A stretch of DNA of 64,000 bases from Actinospica robiniae DSM 44927 (lineage in GTDB: Bacteria; Actinomycetota; Actinomycetes; Streptomycetales; Catenulisporaceae), in contig NZ_KI632511.1 in the NCBI RefSeq assembly GCF_000504285.1, positions 4,089,372 to 4,153,371 on the forward strand, given 5' to 3'. This document shows, one piece after another, positions 17,424 to 26,214 of the stretch (its first letter is position 1; each line of letters starts with the position of its first letter). The notes below the pieces were generated by a model. The model was not told where the DNA came from, made no database searches, and saw only the letters and a list, made by a program, of their open reading frames with translations. A program made the translations under genes and the position numbers.

Positions 17424-18640
17424 GAGAAGAGCCCCTGCACCCAGAAGACGAAGTTGTCCCAGTATCCGCGCAGCACTTCCCCGTACGCGCCGGCCCAGGG
17501 CGAGACCGCGACCGCGGCCACCAATGTGACCACCGCGGCGGCGATCAGCAGCAGCAGCGAGCCGGAGGAGATCTGGCTGCGGTAGAGGCGGGAGACGCCC
17601 TTGGCGTCGACCAGCTTGCCGCCCACCCGCTGCCGGGTCAGGAAGGTCGAGGCCATGCCGGAGCGGCCCTTGTCCAGGTACTCGATCAGCGTGGTGTGCG
17701 TGCCCACGGTCACGATCAGCTTGGCGCCCTTCTCGTCGGCGAGCAGCAGCGCTATGTCCTCGCTGGTGCCGGTGGCCGGGAAGACGACGCCGTCCAGGCC
17801 GAGCCCGTGCAGCCGGTCCAGGCCCGGGGCCTTGCCGTCGCGGTAGGCGTGCACCACCATCTCCGCGCCGCATGTCAGGGCTTTGTCGGAGACCGAGTCC
17901 ATGTCGCCGACGATCAGGCCGGGCTTGTATCCGGCCTCGATGATGGCGTCCGCGCCGCCGTCCACGCCGATCAGCACCGGCCGGAACTCGCGGATGTAGG
18001 GGCGCAGCGCGGCCAGGTCCTCTCGGTGGTGGTAGCCGCGCACCACCACGAGCACGTGCCGGTCCGCGAGGTCGGTGCGGATGTCCGGCACGCCCACGCC
18101 GTCGAGCAGCAGCTCGCGTTCCTTCTGCAGGTACTCGAGGGTGTTCTCGACGAAGGTCTCGAGCTGCGCGGACAGGCCGAACCTGGCCTCGTCCATGGCG
18201 GCGAGCACGAACGCCGCGTCGAGCAGCCGGCCGGCCGCGAGCGGGACGTCGCCGCGCAGCAGGATGTTGCCCTCCACCCGGACCCGCTCGCCCTCCTTGG
18301 CGATCTGGAACAGCTCGTCGCCGACCTCGTCGATCAGCGGGATGCCGGCGGTGACCAGGATCTCCGGGCCGAGGTTGGGGTAGCGCCCGGTGATCGAGAC
18401 GGCGGCGTTGAGCACGGCCGCGGGCCGCGCGGCGACCAGCGCCTCGGCGGCGACTCGGTCGATGTCCTCGTGGTCGATCAGCGCGATGTCGCCCGGGCGC
18501 AGCCGCTTGGTGAGGTTCTTGGTGCGCCGGTCCATCCGCAGCGTCTGCTCCCCGAGCGTGGCGTCGGGGGCGCGCGCCTCGTCGGGGTCCTCGTTCCGGG
18601 CGCGCCGGGCGCGCGTGCTGCTGCTCATGGTCTCCCCCAT
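17420..18640 (-). CDS. steA: SteA, septation-linked protein of the thiamine-pyrophosphokinase-like fold
   Basis: 406 residues. A charged N-terminus (about 50 residues) precedes the conserved body with LRPGDIALIDHEDIDRVAA, NAAVSITGRYPNLGP and the nucleotide-binding signature GVDGGADAIIEAG...GDMDSVSDKAL of TPK-like proteins. One membrane helix (SSGSLLLLIAAAVVTLVAAV) lies near the C-terminus. In corynebacteria SteA, with its partner SteB (MctB family), acts in cell separation after division. The 4-base overlap with mctB shows the two are translated together. Confidence 0.9.
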   Translation of the reverse strand: MGETMSSSTRARRARNEDPDEARAPDATLGEQTLRMDRRTKNLTKRLRPGDIALIDHEDIDRVAAEALVAARPAAVLNAAVSITGRYPNLGPEILVTAGIPLIDEVGDELFQIAKEGERVRVEGNILLRGDVPLAAGRLLDAAFVLAAMDEARFGLSAQLETFVENTLEYLQKERELLLDGVGVPDIRTDLADRHVLVVVRGYHHREDLAALRPYIREFRPVLIGVDGGADAIIEAGYKPGLIVGDMDSVSDKALTCGAEMVVHAYRDGKAPGLDRLHGLGLDGVVFPATGTSEDIALLLADEKGAKLIVTVGTHTTLIEYLDKGRSGMASTFLTRQRVGGKLVDAKGVSRLYRSQISSGSLLLLIAAAVVTLVAAVAVSPWAGAYGEVLRGYWDNFVFWVQGLFS

Positions 18641-18695
18641 CCTGCCAGGTCCCCGGGCCTGCGCGCGTCCGGCCCGGGATCTTCTCGCCGGATCT

Positions 18696-20474
18696 TCAGG
18701 CCGCGCCGGAGCCGGCCCGCCCCCGCTCGGCCGCCGCCGCGTCGACGAGCTCGCGCGCGTGGTCCTTGGCGGAGTCGGACTCGGTGTGCCCGGAGAGCAT
18801 CCGGGCGATCTCGGTATAGCGGTCCGCGTCGGCGACCACGGTCACGTCCGAGGAGGTGACCGCGCCGGCGGTGTCCTTGGCCACCACCAGCTGCCGGTCG
18901 GCGAACGCGGCGACCTGCGGCAGGTGGGTGACCACGATGACCTGGCAGCTGCGGGCGAGCCGGGCCAGCCGGCGGCCCACCTCGATCGCCGCCTGGCCGC
19001 CCACACCCTGGTCGACCTCGTCGAACACCAGGGTCGGGACCGGGTCGGCGCCGGCGAAGACCACCTCGATGGCCAGCATGACCCGGCTGAGCTCGCCGCC
19101 GGAGGCGCCCTTGGCGATCGGCAGGAACGGCGCGCCGGGGTGCGGCGCGAGCAGCAGTTCCACCTCGTCCCGGCCGGACGGGCCGAACTCCTCCCGGCCG
19201 TTGACCCGCACCTCGATCCGGGCGTGCGGCATGGCCAGCGCGGCCAGCTCGGTGCCGACGGCGGCGGCGAAGGTGCCCGCCGCCTCCGTGCGCAGCGCGC
19301 TGACCTGGTCGGCGAGCGGGGCGAGGCGCGCGTGCAGGTCGTCCCGGCGGCCGGTCATCTCGTCGATGCGGCCGTCGTCGCCCTCGAGCTCGGCCAGCCG
19401 CAGCGCGGCGCGCTCGCCCCAGGCCAGCACGGCGCCGACGGTGACCTCCGGCTCGGCCTCGAGGTAGCGCCCGACGTGGCGGCACAGCGCGTCCAGGTCG
19501 GCCACCCGCTCGTGCGCGTGCTCGAGCCGGGCCGGGTCGGCCTCGATCCCGGCCAGGTAGCCGGCCAGGTCGGCGGCGGATTCGGTCAGCTGCCAGTAGA
19601 GGTCTTCCAGCCGGCCGGCCAGCGCGGCGAGCGCCGGGTCCTTGTCCTTCTCCGGATCCAGCGCGCGGCGGGCGTGGTTGAGCAGGGTCAGCGCGTCGCC
19701 CACGGACTCCGGGGAGTCCTGGGCGCTCAGGGCCTCGTGCGCGCGGGCGGCCGCGGTGCGCAGCGACTCGGCGCTGCCCAGGCGGTCGATCTCGGCGACG
19801 AGCTCCTCGCGCTCGCCCTCGCGCGGCTCGGCCTTCTCGATCTCGGCCAGGCCGTAGCGCAGCGCGTCGGCCTCGCGGAACCGCTCGGCGGCGCGGGTGG
19901 TCAGCTCGTCGATCTCGGCGCAGACGGCCTTGTACTCCGTATATGCAGCGCGGTAGGCGCCGAGCACGCCCAGCAGCGGTTCGGCGGCGTACCGGTCGAG
20001 CGCGTCGCGCTGGCGCGCGGGCTGGCGCAGCAGCTGCTGCGAGGACTGGCCGTGCATGGCCACCAGGTCCTCGGCGAGCTCGGCGAGCACGGCCACCGGC
20101 ACCGGCTGGCCGCCGAGGAAGGCGCGCGAACCGCTCGATCCGGCCGCCGCGACCGCGCGGTTGATCAGGAGTTCGGAGCGCTCGCCGCCGTCCGGCGCCG
20201 GGTCGGCGGGGTCGAGGGCGGCGCCGTACTCCTGGGCGCGCTTGGCCGCGCGCGAGGCGTCGGCCAGCTCCAGGCGTCCTTCGACCACGGCGCGCTCCAC
20301 CCCGGGCCGGACCCGGCCGGACTCGGCGCGGTCGCCGAAGAGCAGCCCCAGCCCGGTCACGACCATGGTCTTGCCCGCGCCGGTCTCCCCGGTGACGGCG
20401 TTGAAACCCGGCGCGAATCGGAGAACCGCGTCTTCGATCACGCCGAGCCCGCGGATGCGCATCTGCTCCAGCAC
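18696..20474 (-). CDS. recN: DNA repair ATPase RecN
   Basis: 592 residues, the usual length. It starts MLEQMRIRGLGVIEDAVLRF; the internal ATG four codons later is an alternative start. Walker A is GETGAGKT at about 29-36. Two central coiled-coil arms are rich in Glu/Arg/Ala. The signature region is ASGGELSRVMLAIE, and Walker B is PTLVFDEVDQGVGG. RecN is an SMC-like protein that acts early in double-strand break repair. It heads the minus-strand group recN-steA-mctB, with 55 bases to steA. Confidence 0.95.
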   Translation of the reverse strand: MLEQMRIRGLGVIEDAVLRFAPGFNAVTGETGAGKTMVVTGLGLLFGDRAESGRVRPGVERAVVEGRLELADASRAAKRAQEYGAALDPADPAPDGGERSELLINRAVAAAGSSGSRAFLGGQPVPVAVLAELAEDLVAMHGQSSQQLLRQPARQRDALDRYAAEPLLGVLGAYRAAYTEYKAVCAEIDELTTRAAERFREADALRYGLAEIEKAEPREGEREELVAEIDRLGSAESLRTAAARAHEALSAQDSPESVGDALTLLNHARRALDPEKDKDPALAALAGRLEDLYWQLTESAADLAGYLAGIEADPARLEHAHERVADLDALCRHVGRYLEAEPEVTVGAVLAWGERAALRLAELEGDDGRIDEMTGRRDDLHARLAPLADQVSALRTEAAGTFAAAVGTELAALAMPHARIEVRVNGREEFGPSGRDEVELLLAPHPGAPFLPIAKGASGGELSRVMLAIEVVFAGADPVPTLVFDEVDQGVGGQAAIEVGRRLARLARSCQVIVVTHLPQVAAFADRQLVVAKDTAGAVTSSDVTVVADADRYTEIARMLSGHTESDSAKDHARELVDAAAAERGRAGSGAA

Positions 20475-20832
20475 ACAATGAGATTAGCCGGTTCCGACGG
20501 GTACGCGGGCGTCCGGGCGGCGATCTTAGGGTCCGGACCACTTGGCGACAACACGTCGGTAACACGGGGGTGGCGCCAGGCGCCGTGACCAGCCCGTGAT
20601 ATCGGCCCGGAAGGTCCGATTCATCCCGGGAGCGAAACGGGCATACAACGGCGCACTGCGACAATCCGTTCGGTGCCGCGCGCACGGCGCCGACGGGCCG
20701 GATCCGGCCCGACGCAAAGCAATTTCGGCCATGGACTACCTCTGCGGAGTGAGTCCCTGGCAAGGTAACGGTTCAGCCCGTCCATACCTCGTTCAGTCTG
20801 AGTTCTGCCCTCAGAAGGGATTGTGGGAGTCC
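20475..20832. other. Divergent region between recN and the NlpC/P60 gene; long 5' leader candidate
   Basis: 358 bases with no supported gene. It must carry both divergent promoters. The part before the NlpC/P60 ATG is long for a simple leader and contains a GGTAACACGGGGG stretch (20559-20571) and a GCGCCAGGCGCC palindrome (20574-20585). Genes for cell-wall hydrolases of this class in actinobacteria are often under a c-di-AMP (ydaO) riboswitch. I cannot trace the full ydaO consensus here, so that remains only a possibility. Confidence 0.4.
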
Positions 20833-21888
20833 ATGAGCACCGCCACGCACCGCGCACCGAAGGCCGTCACGCCCCGAAAAGCCACCGCCGTCGCAGTGGT
20901 CGGACTGACCGCCGGATCGGTGGCGATCAGCGCGGGCTCCAGCCAGGCGCTCACCCTGGCCCAGGCCAAGGCGCAGTACCAGGCGGACGAGGGCAAGGCC
21001 GAGGCGGCCGGCCAGGTATACGACCAGCAGGAGCAGGCCTACGCCCAGCTCCAGCAGAAGATCAACGCGCTGCAGAACCAGATCAGCACGCAGAACGCGC
21101 AGGTCGCCCAGCTCCAGGGCGCCATCGGCTCGCAGGCCGCGGCCCAGTACCGCAGCAGCGGCGTGAGCAGCACCCTCGAGCTGACCCTCTCGGCCAGCCC
21201 CGACACCTACCTGGACAAGGTCTCCGGCGAGAGCGAGATCGCCTCGCAGGAGGCCGAGCAGCTCAAGACGCTCAAGTCCGACCAGGCCGAGCTCGCCCAG
21301 GAGCAGGCCCTCGCGGCCCAGCTGACCAAGCAGCAGGCGGCCGCGCTCGCTTCGGCCCAGTCGGCCAAGGCCGAGGCCGACCAGCTGGCCAAGGAGGCCA
21401 AGGACCTGGTCGCCTCGCTCACCCCGTCCGAGCAGCAGGCGATGAACCTCGGCAGCGGCGGCATGTGGACGCACTACTCCGGCACGCTGCCGGTGCCCAC
21501 CGGCCGCAACGCCATAGCCGTGGCCTACGCCGAGTCCAAGATCGGTGACCCCTACGTCTACGCCGCCAACGGGCCCAACGCGTTCGACTGCTCCGGTCTG
21601 GTCCAGCAGGCCTGGCTGGCCGCCGGCGTCTCGCTGCCGCGCACCTCGTTCGACATGTGGGACCAGCTGCCGCACATCAGCCGGGCGCAGCTGCAGCCGG
21701 GCGACCTGATCTACTTCCTCGAGCCGGGCGCGTCGGCGAGCGACGGCCCCGGCCACGTCGGGATGTACCTCGGCAACGGCATGATGGAGCACGCGACCCA
21801 CCCCGGTTCGTACGTCCAGTTCGCCTCGATCGACCCGTCCTCCGAGTACTACGTCAACATGACGATCCTGGGCTACTCCGGCGTCTGA
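20833..21888 (+). CDS. Secreted NlpC/P60 peptidoglycan endopeptidase with coiled-coil domain
   Basis: 351 residues. The signal peptide ends near residue 39 (GSSQA). Residues 40-220 are a long Gln/Ala/Lys-rich coiled coil (LAQAKAQYQADEGKAEAAG, LQQKINALQNQIS) as in RipA/SpoIIQ-associated hydrolases. The NlpC/P60 domain occupies the last 120 residues, with catalytic Cys in NAFDCSGLVQ, His in GHVGMYLGN and the third polar residue in MMEHATHPG. It cleaves the D-Glu to diaminopimelate link in stem peptides, probably at division sites. GGGAG lies just before the ATG. Its last 16 bases overlap the convergent LtrA gene. Confidence 0.92.
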   Translation: MSTATHRAPKAVTPRKATAVAVVGLTAGSVAISAGSSQALTLAQAKAQYQADEGKAEAAGQVYDQQEQAYAQLQQKINALQNQISTQNAQVAQLQGAIGSQAAAQYRSSGVSSTLELTLSASPDTYLDKVSGESEIASQEAEQLKTLKSDQAELAQEQALAAQLTKQQAAALASAQSAKAEADQLAKEAKDLVASLTPSEQQAMNLGSGGMWTHYSGTLPVPTGRNAIAVAYAESKIGDPYVYAANGPNAFDCSGLVQQAWLAAGVSLPRTSFDMWDQLPHISRAQLQPGDLIYFLEPGASASDGPGHVGMYLGNGMMEHATHPGSYVQFASIDPSSEYYVNMTILGYSGV

Positions 21889-23051
21889 TCCGCCCGGCGC
21901 CCCACGTAGACCCCGGCGGTCAGCGCGACCGTGCAGCACGCCCCAGCCAAGATGACCGCGTAGCCGCCTGCCTGAGTACACAGCAGGACGGCGACCGCGG
22001 TCATCGGCATGAGCGCCTGTGCCCGGCCGTGCTTGAAGAACCGGCCCTGCAGCCCCCAGACGGCGAGGTAGTACACCGCCGTCGGCACGGTCACGGCCGC
22101 CGCGGCCAGGCGCGCCGAGATGTGGTCCTCGCCGGTCGTCCAGGCCGCGCCCACCTCCATCCCGGCACCGATCGACGCGGCAGCCGCGAAGACGACGTAG
22201 TGCCCGTATCCCCAGAGGAACGGCGAGAGCTGACGCTCCAGCAGATCGGCCATCTCGTGGGCGAAGTAGATCCACCAGGCCGAGAAGACGATCAGCAGGC
22301 CGCCGAGGGCGAGCGCGAGCAACTCCTTGAGATCCTCCTGCGCCACGGTCGCCTCCTGCACCGCCACGGTGGCGGCCGAGACGGTCTCCCCCAGCACGAT
22401 CAGGGTGAACAGGCCGTAGCGTTCGGCGATGTGGTGCGGGTGGAAGGGGAGGCGCCCGGCCCGCCCGGCCCAGTAGGGCACCGTGATCTCGGCCGCCACC
22501 AGCACGGCGAATCCGATGTCGTAGTCGGCCTTGTCGTGCACGAGCTGGAGTAGCACCCAGAACACCTGGATGACGAACACGCCCCACCCCCAGCGCGCGG
22601 CCGTGCCGCGCAGCTCGGGGTTGTCCCGGTACACGCGCAGCCACTGCGAACAGAAAGCCAGGCGCAGCACCACGTATCCGACCACCACGAGGTGGAAGTC
22701 GTGCTCGGCGAAGGCCCGCGGCACCGCCGCCGCGATGATCAGCGACCCGGCGATCTGGACGAAGGTGGCCAGCCGGAACGGGATGTCGTCGGGGTCGAAG
22801 GAGGTGGCGAACCAGGAGTAGTTCATCCACGGCCACCACACCGCGAAGAAGACCGCCGCGTAAGAGGCGAGCCCGTGCCCCACCTGCCCCGCGCCCACGG
22901 CCAGCGCCAGCTCCCGGCCGGCCTGGCCGACCGCGACGACGAAGCAGAGGTCGAAGAAGAGCTCCAGCGGTGTGGAGACCCGGTTGCTCTCGCCCTTTTC
23001 CCGGGCCTGGACCGCGCCGACGGGTTGTCTGAGCCGAGGGACACGCACCAT
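21873..23051 (-). CDS. Low temperature requirement protein A (LtrA) family membrane protein
   Basis: 392 residues with about ten hydrophobic segments. The N-terminal signature STPLELFFDLCFVVAV with its Glu and Asp is the LtrA hallmark. Others are NYSWFATSFDPDD, HHIAERYGLFTLIVLGE and WWIYFAHEMAD. LtrA was linked to growth at low temperature in Listeria; the molecular function is not established. It is single-gene and convergent with the NlpC/P60 gene. Confidence 0.88.
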   Translation of the reverse strand: MVRVPRLRQPVGAVQAREKGESNRVSTPLELFFDLCFVVAVGQAGRELALAVGAGQVGHGLASYAAVFFAVWWPWMNYSWFATSFDPDDIPFRLATFVQIAGSLIIAAAVPRAFAEHDFHLVVVGYVVLRLAFCSQWLRVYRDNPELRGTAARWGWGVFVIQVFWVLLQLVHDKADYDIGFAVLVAAEITVPYWAGRAGRLPFHPHHIAERYGLFTLIVLGETVSAATVAVQEATVAQEDLKELLALALGGLLIVFSAWWIYFAHEMADLLERQLSPFLWGYGHYVVFAAAASIGAGMEVGAAWTTGEDHISARLAAAAVTVPTAVYYLAVWGLQGRFFKHGRAQALMPMTAVAVLLCTQAGGYAVILAGACCTVALTAGVYVGRRADQTPE

Positions 23052-23162
23052 CCGCCCAGCTTGCCAGACTATTGAGGTACCTCGGCGGCAGCGCGAGCCT
23101 CGGCGCGGCGGACGGAGGCGCGGCGGACGGACGGTGGCCGGGCGTGAGCCGCGGCGCCCCCG

Positions 23163-24149
23163 CTACCGGATCGCCCGCCATCCCTCCACCGGCAGCGCGA
23201 ACTTCGCCACCAGCCGGTCGGTGAACGGCGCCTGGTGCAGCCGGGCCAGCCGCACCGCGCGCTCTCCCCGCCGCACCTCGATCCGCGAGCCCGCCGGCAG
23301 CTGCAGCGTGCGCCGGCCGTCGCACCAGAGCACGCCCGAGCCTTCGTGCCCGTGCCCCTGCTCGAACTCCTCGGTGGTGCCGGCGGACGCGTCCATCGAC
23401 ACCCCGGCCAGGTGCTCGACGACCGCGCCGTCCTGCACGTTGATGGCGAGCATCGACGACGGCGCGGCCACCAGCGGCCGGGCGAAGAGCGCGTGCGCCG
23501 AGATCGGTACCAGCAGCAGCGCCTCCACACCCGGCCACACGATCGGGCCGCCGGCGGAGAAGGCATAGGCGGTGGAGCCGGTGGGCGTGGCGCAGATGAC
23601 GCCGTCGCAGCCCCAGCGGGAGAGCGGCCGCCCGTCCACCTCGACCAGGACCTCGAGCATCCGCTCGCGCGAGCGCTTCTCCACCGACGCCTCGTTCAGC
23701 GCCCAGGTCTGCCCGACCAGCCGTCCGCCCGCGGTGACCTGGACGTCGAGCGTCATCCGCTCCTCGACCTCGTACCGCTGGTCCACGATGCGTTCGACGA
23801 CCTCGTGCAGGTCCTCGAGCTCGGCCTCGGCCAGGAAGCCGACCCGCCCGAGGTTCACGCCGAGCAGCGGGATGTCGGCCATCCGCGCCAGCTCCGCCCC
23901 GCGCAGCAGCGTCCCGTCCCCGCCGAGCACGACGACGAGTTCGCAGCCCTCGACGGCGTGCCGGTCCTCGGGCACGATCCAGCTGCCCGGCTCGCCGACC
24001 TCCAGCCGGTCGAGCTCGACCTCGGGCGCGAGCATCCGCACGCCGATCCCGGCCACGGAGAGCCAGTGCGCCACCTTGCGCGCGGCGTCGCGCGCCTCGC
24101 TGCGGCCGGTGTGGGTGATGAGCAGGACGGTGCGCTCGGACTCGTTCAC
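23163..24149 (-). CDS. nadK: NAD kinase
   Basis: 328 residues from a GTG. The phosphate-binding motif is VVVLGGDGTLLRGAE with GGDGT at about 76-80. Other family motifs are PLLGVNLGRVGFLAEAE, LNEASVEK, and GVICATPTGSTAYAFSAGG. It phosphorylates NAD to NADP in the cytoplasm. The gene follows tlyA on the same strand, as in other actinomycetes. It lies directly after a small open frame whose TGA overlaps its GTG. Confidence 0.95.
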   Translation of the reverse strand: MNESERTVLLITHTGRSEARDAARKVAHWLSVAGIGVRMLAPEVELDRLEVGEPGSWIVPEDRHAVEGCELVVVLGGDGTLLRGAELARMADIPLLGVNLGRVGFLAEAELEDLHEVVERIVDQRYEVEERMTLDVQVTAGGRLVGQTWALNEASVEKRSRERMLEVLVEVDGRPLSRWGCDGVICATPTGSTAYAFSAGGPIVWPGVEALLLVPISAHALFARPLVAAPSSMLAINVQDGAVVEHLAGVSMDASAGTTEEFEQGHGHEGSGVLWCDGRRTLQLPAGSRIEVRRGERAVRLARLHQAPFTDRLVAKFALPVEGWRAIR

Positions 24150-24508
24150 CGGTCCTCCCTTCGAGCGGTGCCGATCTGCGGGTGCAGTGGGTGGTGAGGG
24201 TGCTGTGGATCGGACAGTACGGCATCCGCGCCCACGGCGACGGCGCGATCGGGCCGCCCCGGATGATGCACGCGAGCACCGACGGGTTGCGCATGCGCTT
24301 CGCCGGAAGGCGCGACACGTCCGCGCAACGCGGGGCGAGATTCCTTTGCCAGCCCGGAGAACGCGCGACCGGGTTGCGCGACAGGCCCGCAGAACGCACG
24401 GCAGGGCTCACGCAGGGCCCCGGCCGAGTAGCGAGCACCTCGGATTACCGAGCCGTCCGTACGTGCCCGCACGCCCGCTCTCCGCCCCGCCTCAGGCCCC
24501 ATTGCCAT
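24146..24508 (-). CDS. Possible small protein between tlyA and nadK (hypothetical)
   Basis: An open frame of 120 residues begins at an ATG with a strong AAGGAG site and ends in a TGA that overlaps the nadK GTG by four bases, which is the coupling seen across the window. Against a real protein: its third positions are far less G/C-biased than neighbouring genes, and the residues (Arg, Ala, Pro, His) form no recognisable domain. It may be a coupling leader, a decayed gene, or chance. A second in-frame ATG is at codon 3. If it is not coding, these roughly 400 bases hold nothing else I can identify. Confidence 0.35.
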   Translation of the reverse strand: MAMGPEAGRRAGVRARTDGSVIRGARYSAGALREPCRAFCGPVAQPGRAFSGLAKESRPALRGRVAPSGEAHAQPVGARVHHPGRPDRAVAVGADAVLSDPQHPHHPLHPQIGTARREDR

Positions 24509-24555
24509 GGCGGTCTCCTTCCGCGCCGCGCCTGCGCGCTCCGATACGTACGTCC

Positions 24556-25503
24556 CTACGCCGCCGAACTCGGCGTGCCCCCTGAGTTCCCCGCGCCCTG
24601 CGTGTTCTCGGCGTCCGCCGAGCTCTCTGCGCCCCCTGTGCCCTCGACGCCGTCTTTCGCCACGCTGCCCTTCGCCGTGCCGGCCGGCCCCTGCGCCACC
24701 GCGCGCGCCACATCCTCGTCCCGCAGCGGCTCCGCGCCGCGACGCAACCACAGGAAGTACTCCACGTTGCCGCTCGGCCCGGGCAGCGGGCTGGCGGTGA
24801 CGCCAAGCACGCCGAGACCGAGCTCGCGCGCCGAGGCGGCGACCGTGCGCACGGCCTCGGCGTGCAGCGCCGGGTCGCGCACGACGCCGCCCGTGCCGAG
24901 GCGTTCCCGGCCGACCTCGAACTGCGGCTTGACCATCAGCGCGAAGTCCGCGTCCGGCAGGGCGCAGCGCGACAGGGCCGGCAGCACCAGCGTCAAGGAG
25001 ATGAACGAAAGATCCCCCACCACCAGTTCCACCGGCTCGCCGCCGATCTGATGGAGGGTGAGTTCGCGCACATTCGTGCGGTCCACCACGACGACCCGCG
25101 GGTTGTTCTGCAGCTCCCACACCAGCTGGCCGTAGCCGACGTCGACCGCGACCACCTGCCGCGCGCCGGCCCGCAGCAGCACGTCGGTGAAGCCGCCGGT
25201 GGACGCGCCGGCGTCCAGGGCGCGCCGCCCTTCCACACTCAGCCCGCCGGGGCCGCGGCCGAACGCGGCCAGGGCCCCGGCCAGCTTGTGGCCGCCGCGT
25301 GAGGCGTACTCCGGCTCGCCCTCGGGCGCGGCCGCGACCACGATCGCGGCCGAGGTCTCCACCTGGGTCGCCGCCTTGGTCGCCCGCTGCCCGCCCACGC
25401 TGACCCGCCCGGCCGCGATCAGCTCCACCGCCTGCTCGCGCGAGCGCGCCAGCCGGCGCCTGACCAGTTCCGCGTCGAGACGCCGTCGCGCCTGACCTGC
25501 CAT
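24556..25503 (-). CDS. tlyA: TlyA-family rRNA 2'-O-methyltransferase
   Basis: 315 residues. An S4 RNA-binding domain (about 5-65: RRRLDAELVRRRLARSREQA, AAGRVSVGG) precedes a Rossmann methyltransferase domain with ASRGGHKLAGAL (contains the catalytic Lys), the SAM motif LDAGASTGGFTDVLL and VVGDLSFISL. Mycobacterial TlyA methylates both 16S and 23S rRNA, and its loss gives capreomycin resistance. The last 50 residues (AKGSVAKDGVEGTGGAESS) are an extra low-complexity tail with relaxed codon bias, continuous with the odd composition of the next 400 bases. Confidence 0.93.
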   Translation of the reverse strand: MAGQARRRLDAELVRRRLARSREQAVELIAAGRVSVGGQRATKAATQVETSAAIVVAAAPEGEPEYASRGGHKLAGALAAFGRGPGGLSVEGRRALDAGASTGGFTDVLLRAGARQVVAVDVGYGQLVWELQNNPRVVVVDRTNVRELTLHQIGGEPVELVVGDLSFISLTLVLPALSRCALPDADFALMVKPQFEVGRERLGTGGVVRDPALHAEAVRTVAASARELGLGVLGVTASPLPGPSGNVEYFLWLRRGAEPLRDEDVARAVAQGPAGTAKGSVAKDGVEGTGGAESSADAENTQGAGNSGGTPSSAA

Positions 25504-25578
25504 GCTCTGCTCGTTCTCTTTTCCCCGTCGACGGTGCCCCGCTGCGTCCGGATCGGCGCGCTAGTTCGAAGACACGGC

Positions 25579-25782
25579 CTAGCGGCCCAGATCGGCCAGC
25601 GCCGCCTGCAGCGCCTGGTGCACTCCGTCGTAGACCTCCGGGTGCTGATCGGTGGACCGCTCGCCCAGCTCCCGCAGCCGGTCCAGTGCGTCGTCGACCG
25701 CCTCGTCGCCGGTGGGCTCGGGTTCCGGGAACGGCGTGTCGGCCTGGGCCTGCGGCAGCTCGGCGATCTCGGGGCTGTTCAT
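25579..25782 (-). CDS. Small conserved actinobacterial protein
   Basis: 67 residues from MNSPEIAELPQAQ; an upstream in-frame start at 25812 would add ten. It is acidic and mostly helical (GDEAVDDALDRLRELGER, VYDGVHQALQAALADL). Proteins like this sit upstream of tlyA in streptomycetes and have no known function. The start region is divergent from the SCP2-like gene with about 50 bases between starts. Confidence 0.7.
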   Translation of the reverse strand: MNSPEIAELPQAQADTPFPEPEPTGDEAVDDALDRLRELGERSTDQHPEVYDGVHQALQAALADLGR

Positions 25783-25835
25783 GGACAAGACGGTATCGCG
25801 TGCAGCCGACAACCGGGATGTGTAGGGTGCCTTGC

Positions 25836-26186
25836 GTGGCGACCAAGGAGGAATGCGCGGCGGCGCTCGACCGGCTGGCGGCGAAGCTCGGCGGACTGGA
25901 CGACGCGCGGCGTGCCGGCAACGGCGACGAGCGCACCGTCAGCTGCACCGTCCCGGACCTCGGCGTCGCCTTCCACGGCCGGCTCAAGGACGCGCGGCTG
26001 ATCGACGTCGTCGCCTATGACGACGTCAGATCGGTGCCGCAGGCGCAGATCCGGCTGACCATCCCCAGCGACGACCTGCCGGCGCTGGTGGACGGACGGC
26101 TCAACTTCCTGCAGGCACTCGGTTCCGGCCGGATCAAGGTGAGCGCGTCCTTCGGCGACATGCTCAAGCTGCGCAAGATCTTCTGA
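25836..26186 (+). CDS. SCP-2 sterol-transfer-like domain protein
   Basis: 116 residues from a GTG (ATKEECAAALDRLAAKLGG). The end of the protein has the SCP2 pattern: a beta strand with IRLTIPSDDLPALVDGRL, then NFLQALGSGRIKVSA and a last helix DMLKLRKIF. This fold makes a lipid-binding tunnel in larger proteins. The stand-alone actinobacterial form is uncharacterised. It is conserved next to tlyA in related genera. Confidence 0.75.
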   Translation: MATKEECAAALDRLAAKLGGLDDARRAGNGDERTVSCTVPDLGVAFHGRLKDARLIDVVAYDDVRSVPQAQIRLTIPSDDLPALVDGRLNFLQALGSGRIKVSASFGDMLKLRKIF

Positions 26187-26214
26187 CACCGATCCGCGCG
26201 GCCCGCACGGTCCG

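Noticed and set aside
20773-24438. A 1221-codon open frame on the minus strand across several genes
   Set aside because: It is antisense or out-of-phase to the NlpC/P60, LtrA and nadK genes, which have clear motifs. Long spurious frames are expected in GC-rich DNA. Its residues are Arg/Gly/Ala-rich without domains.
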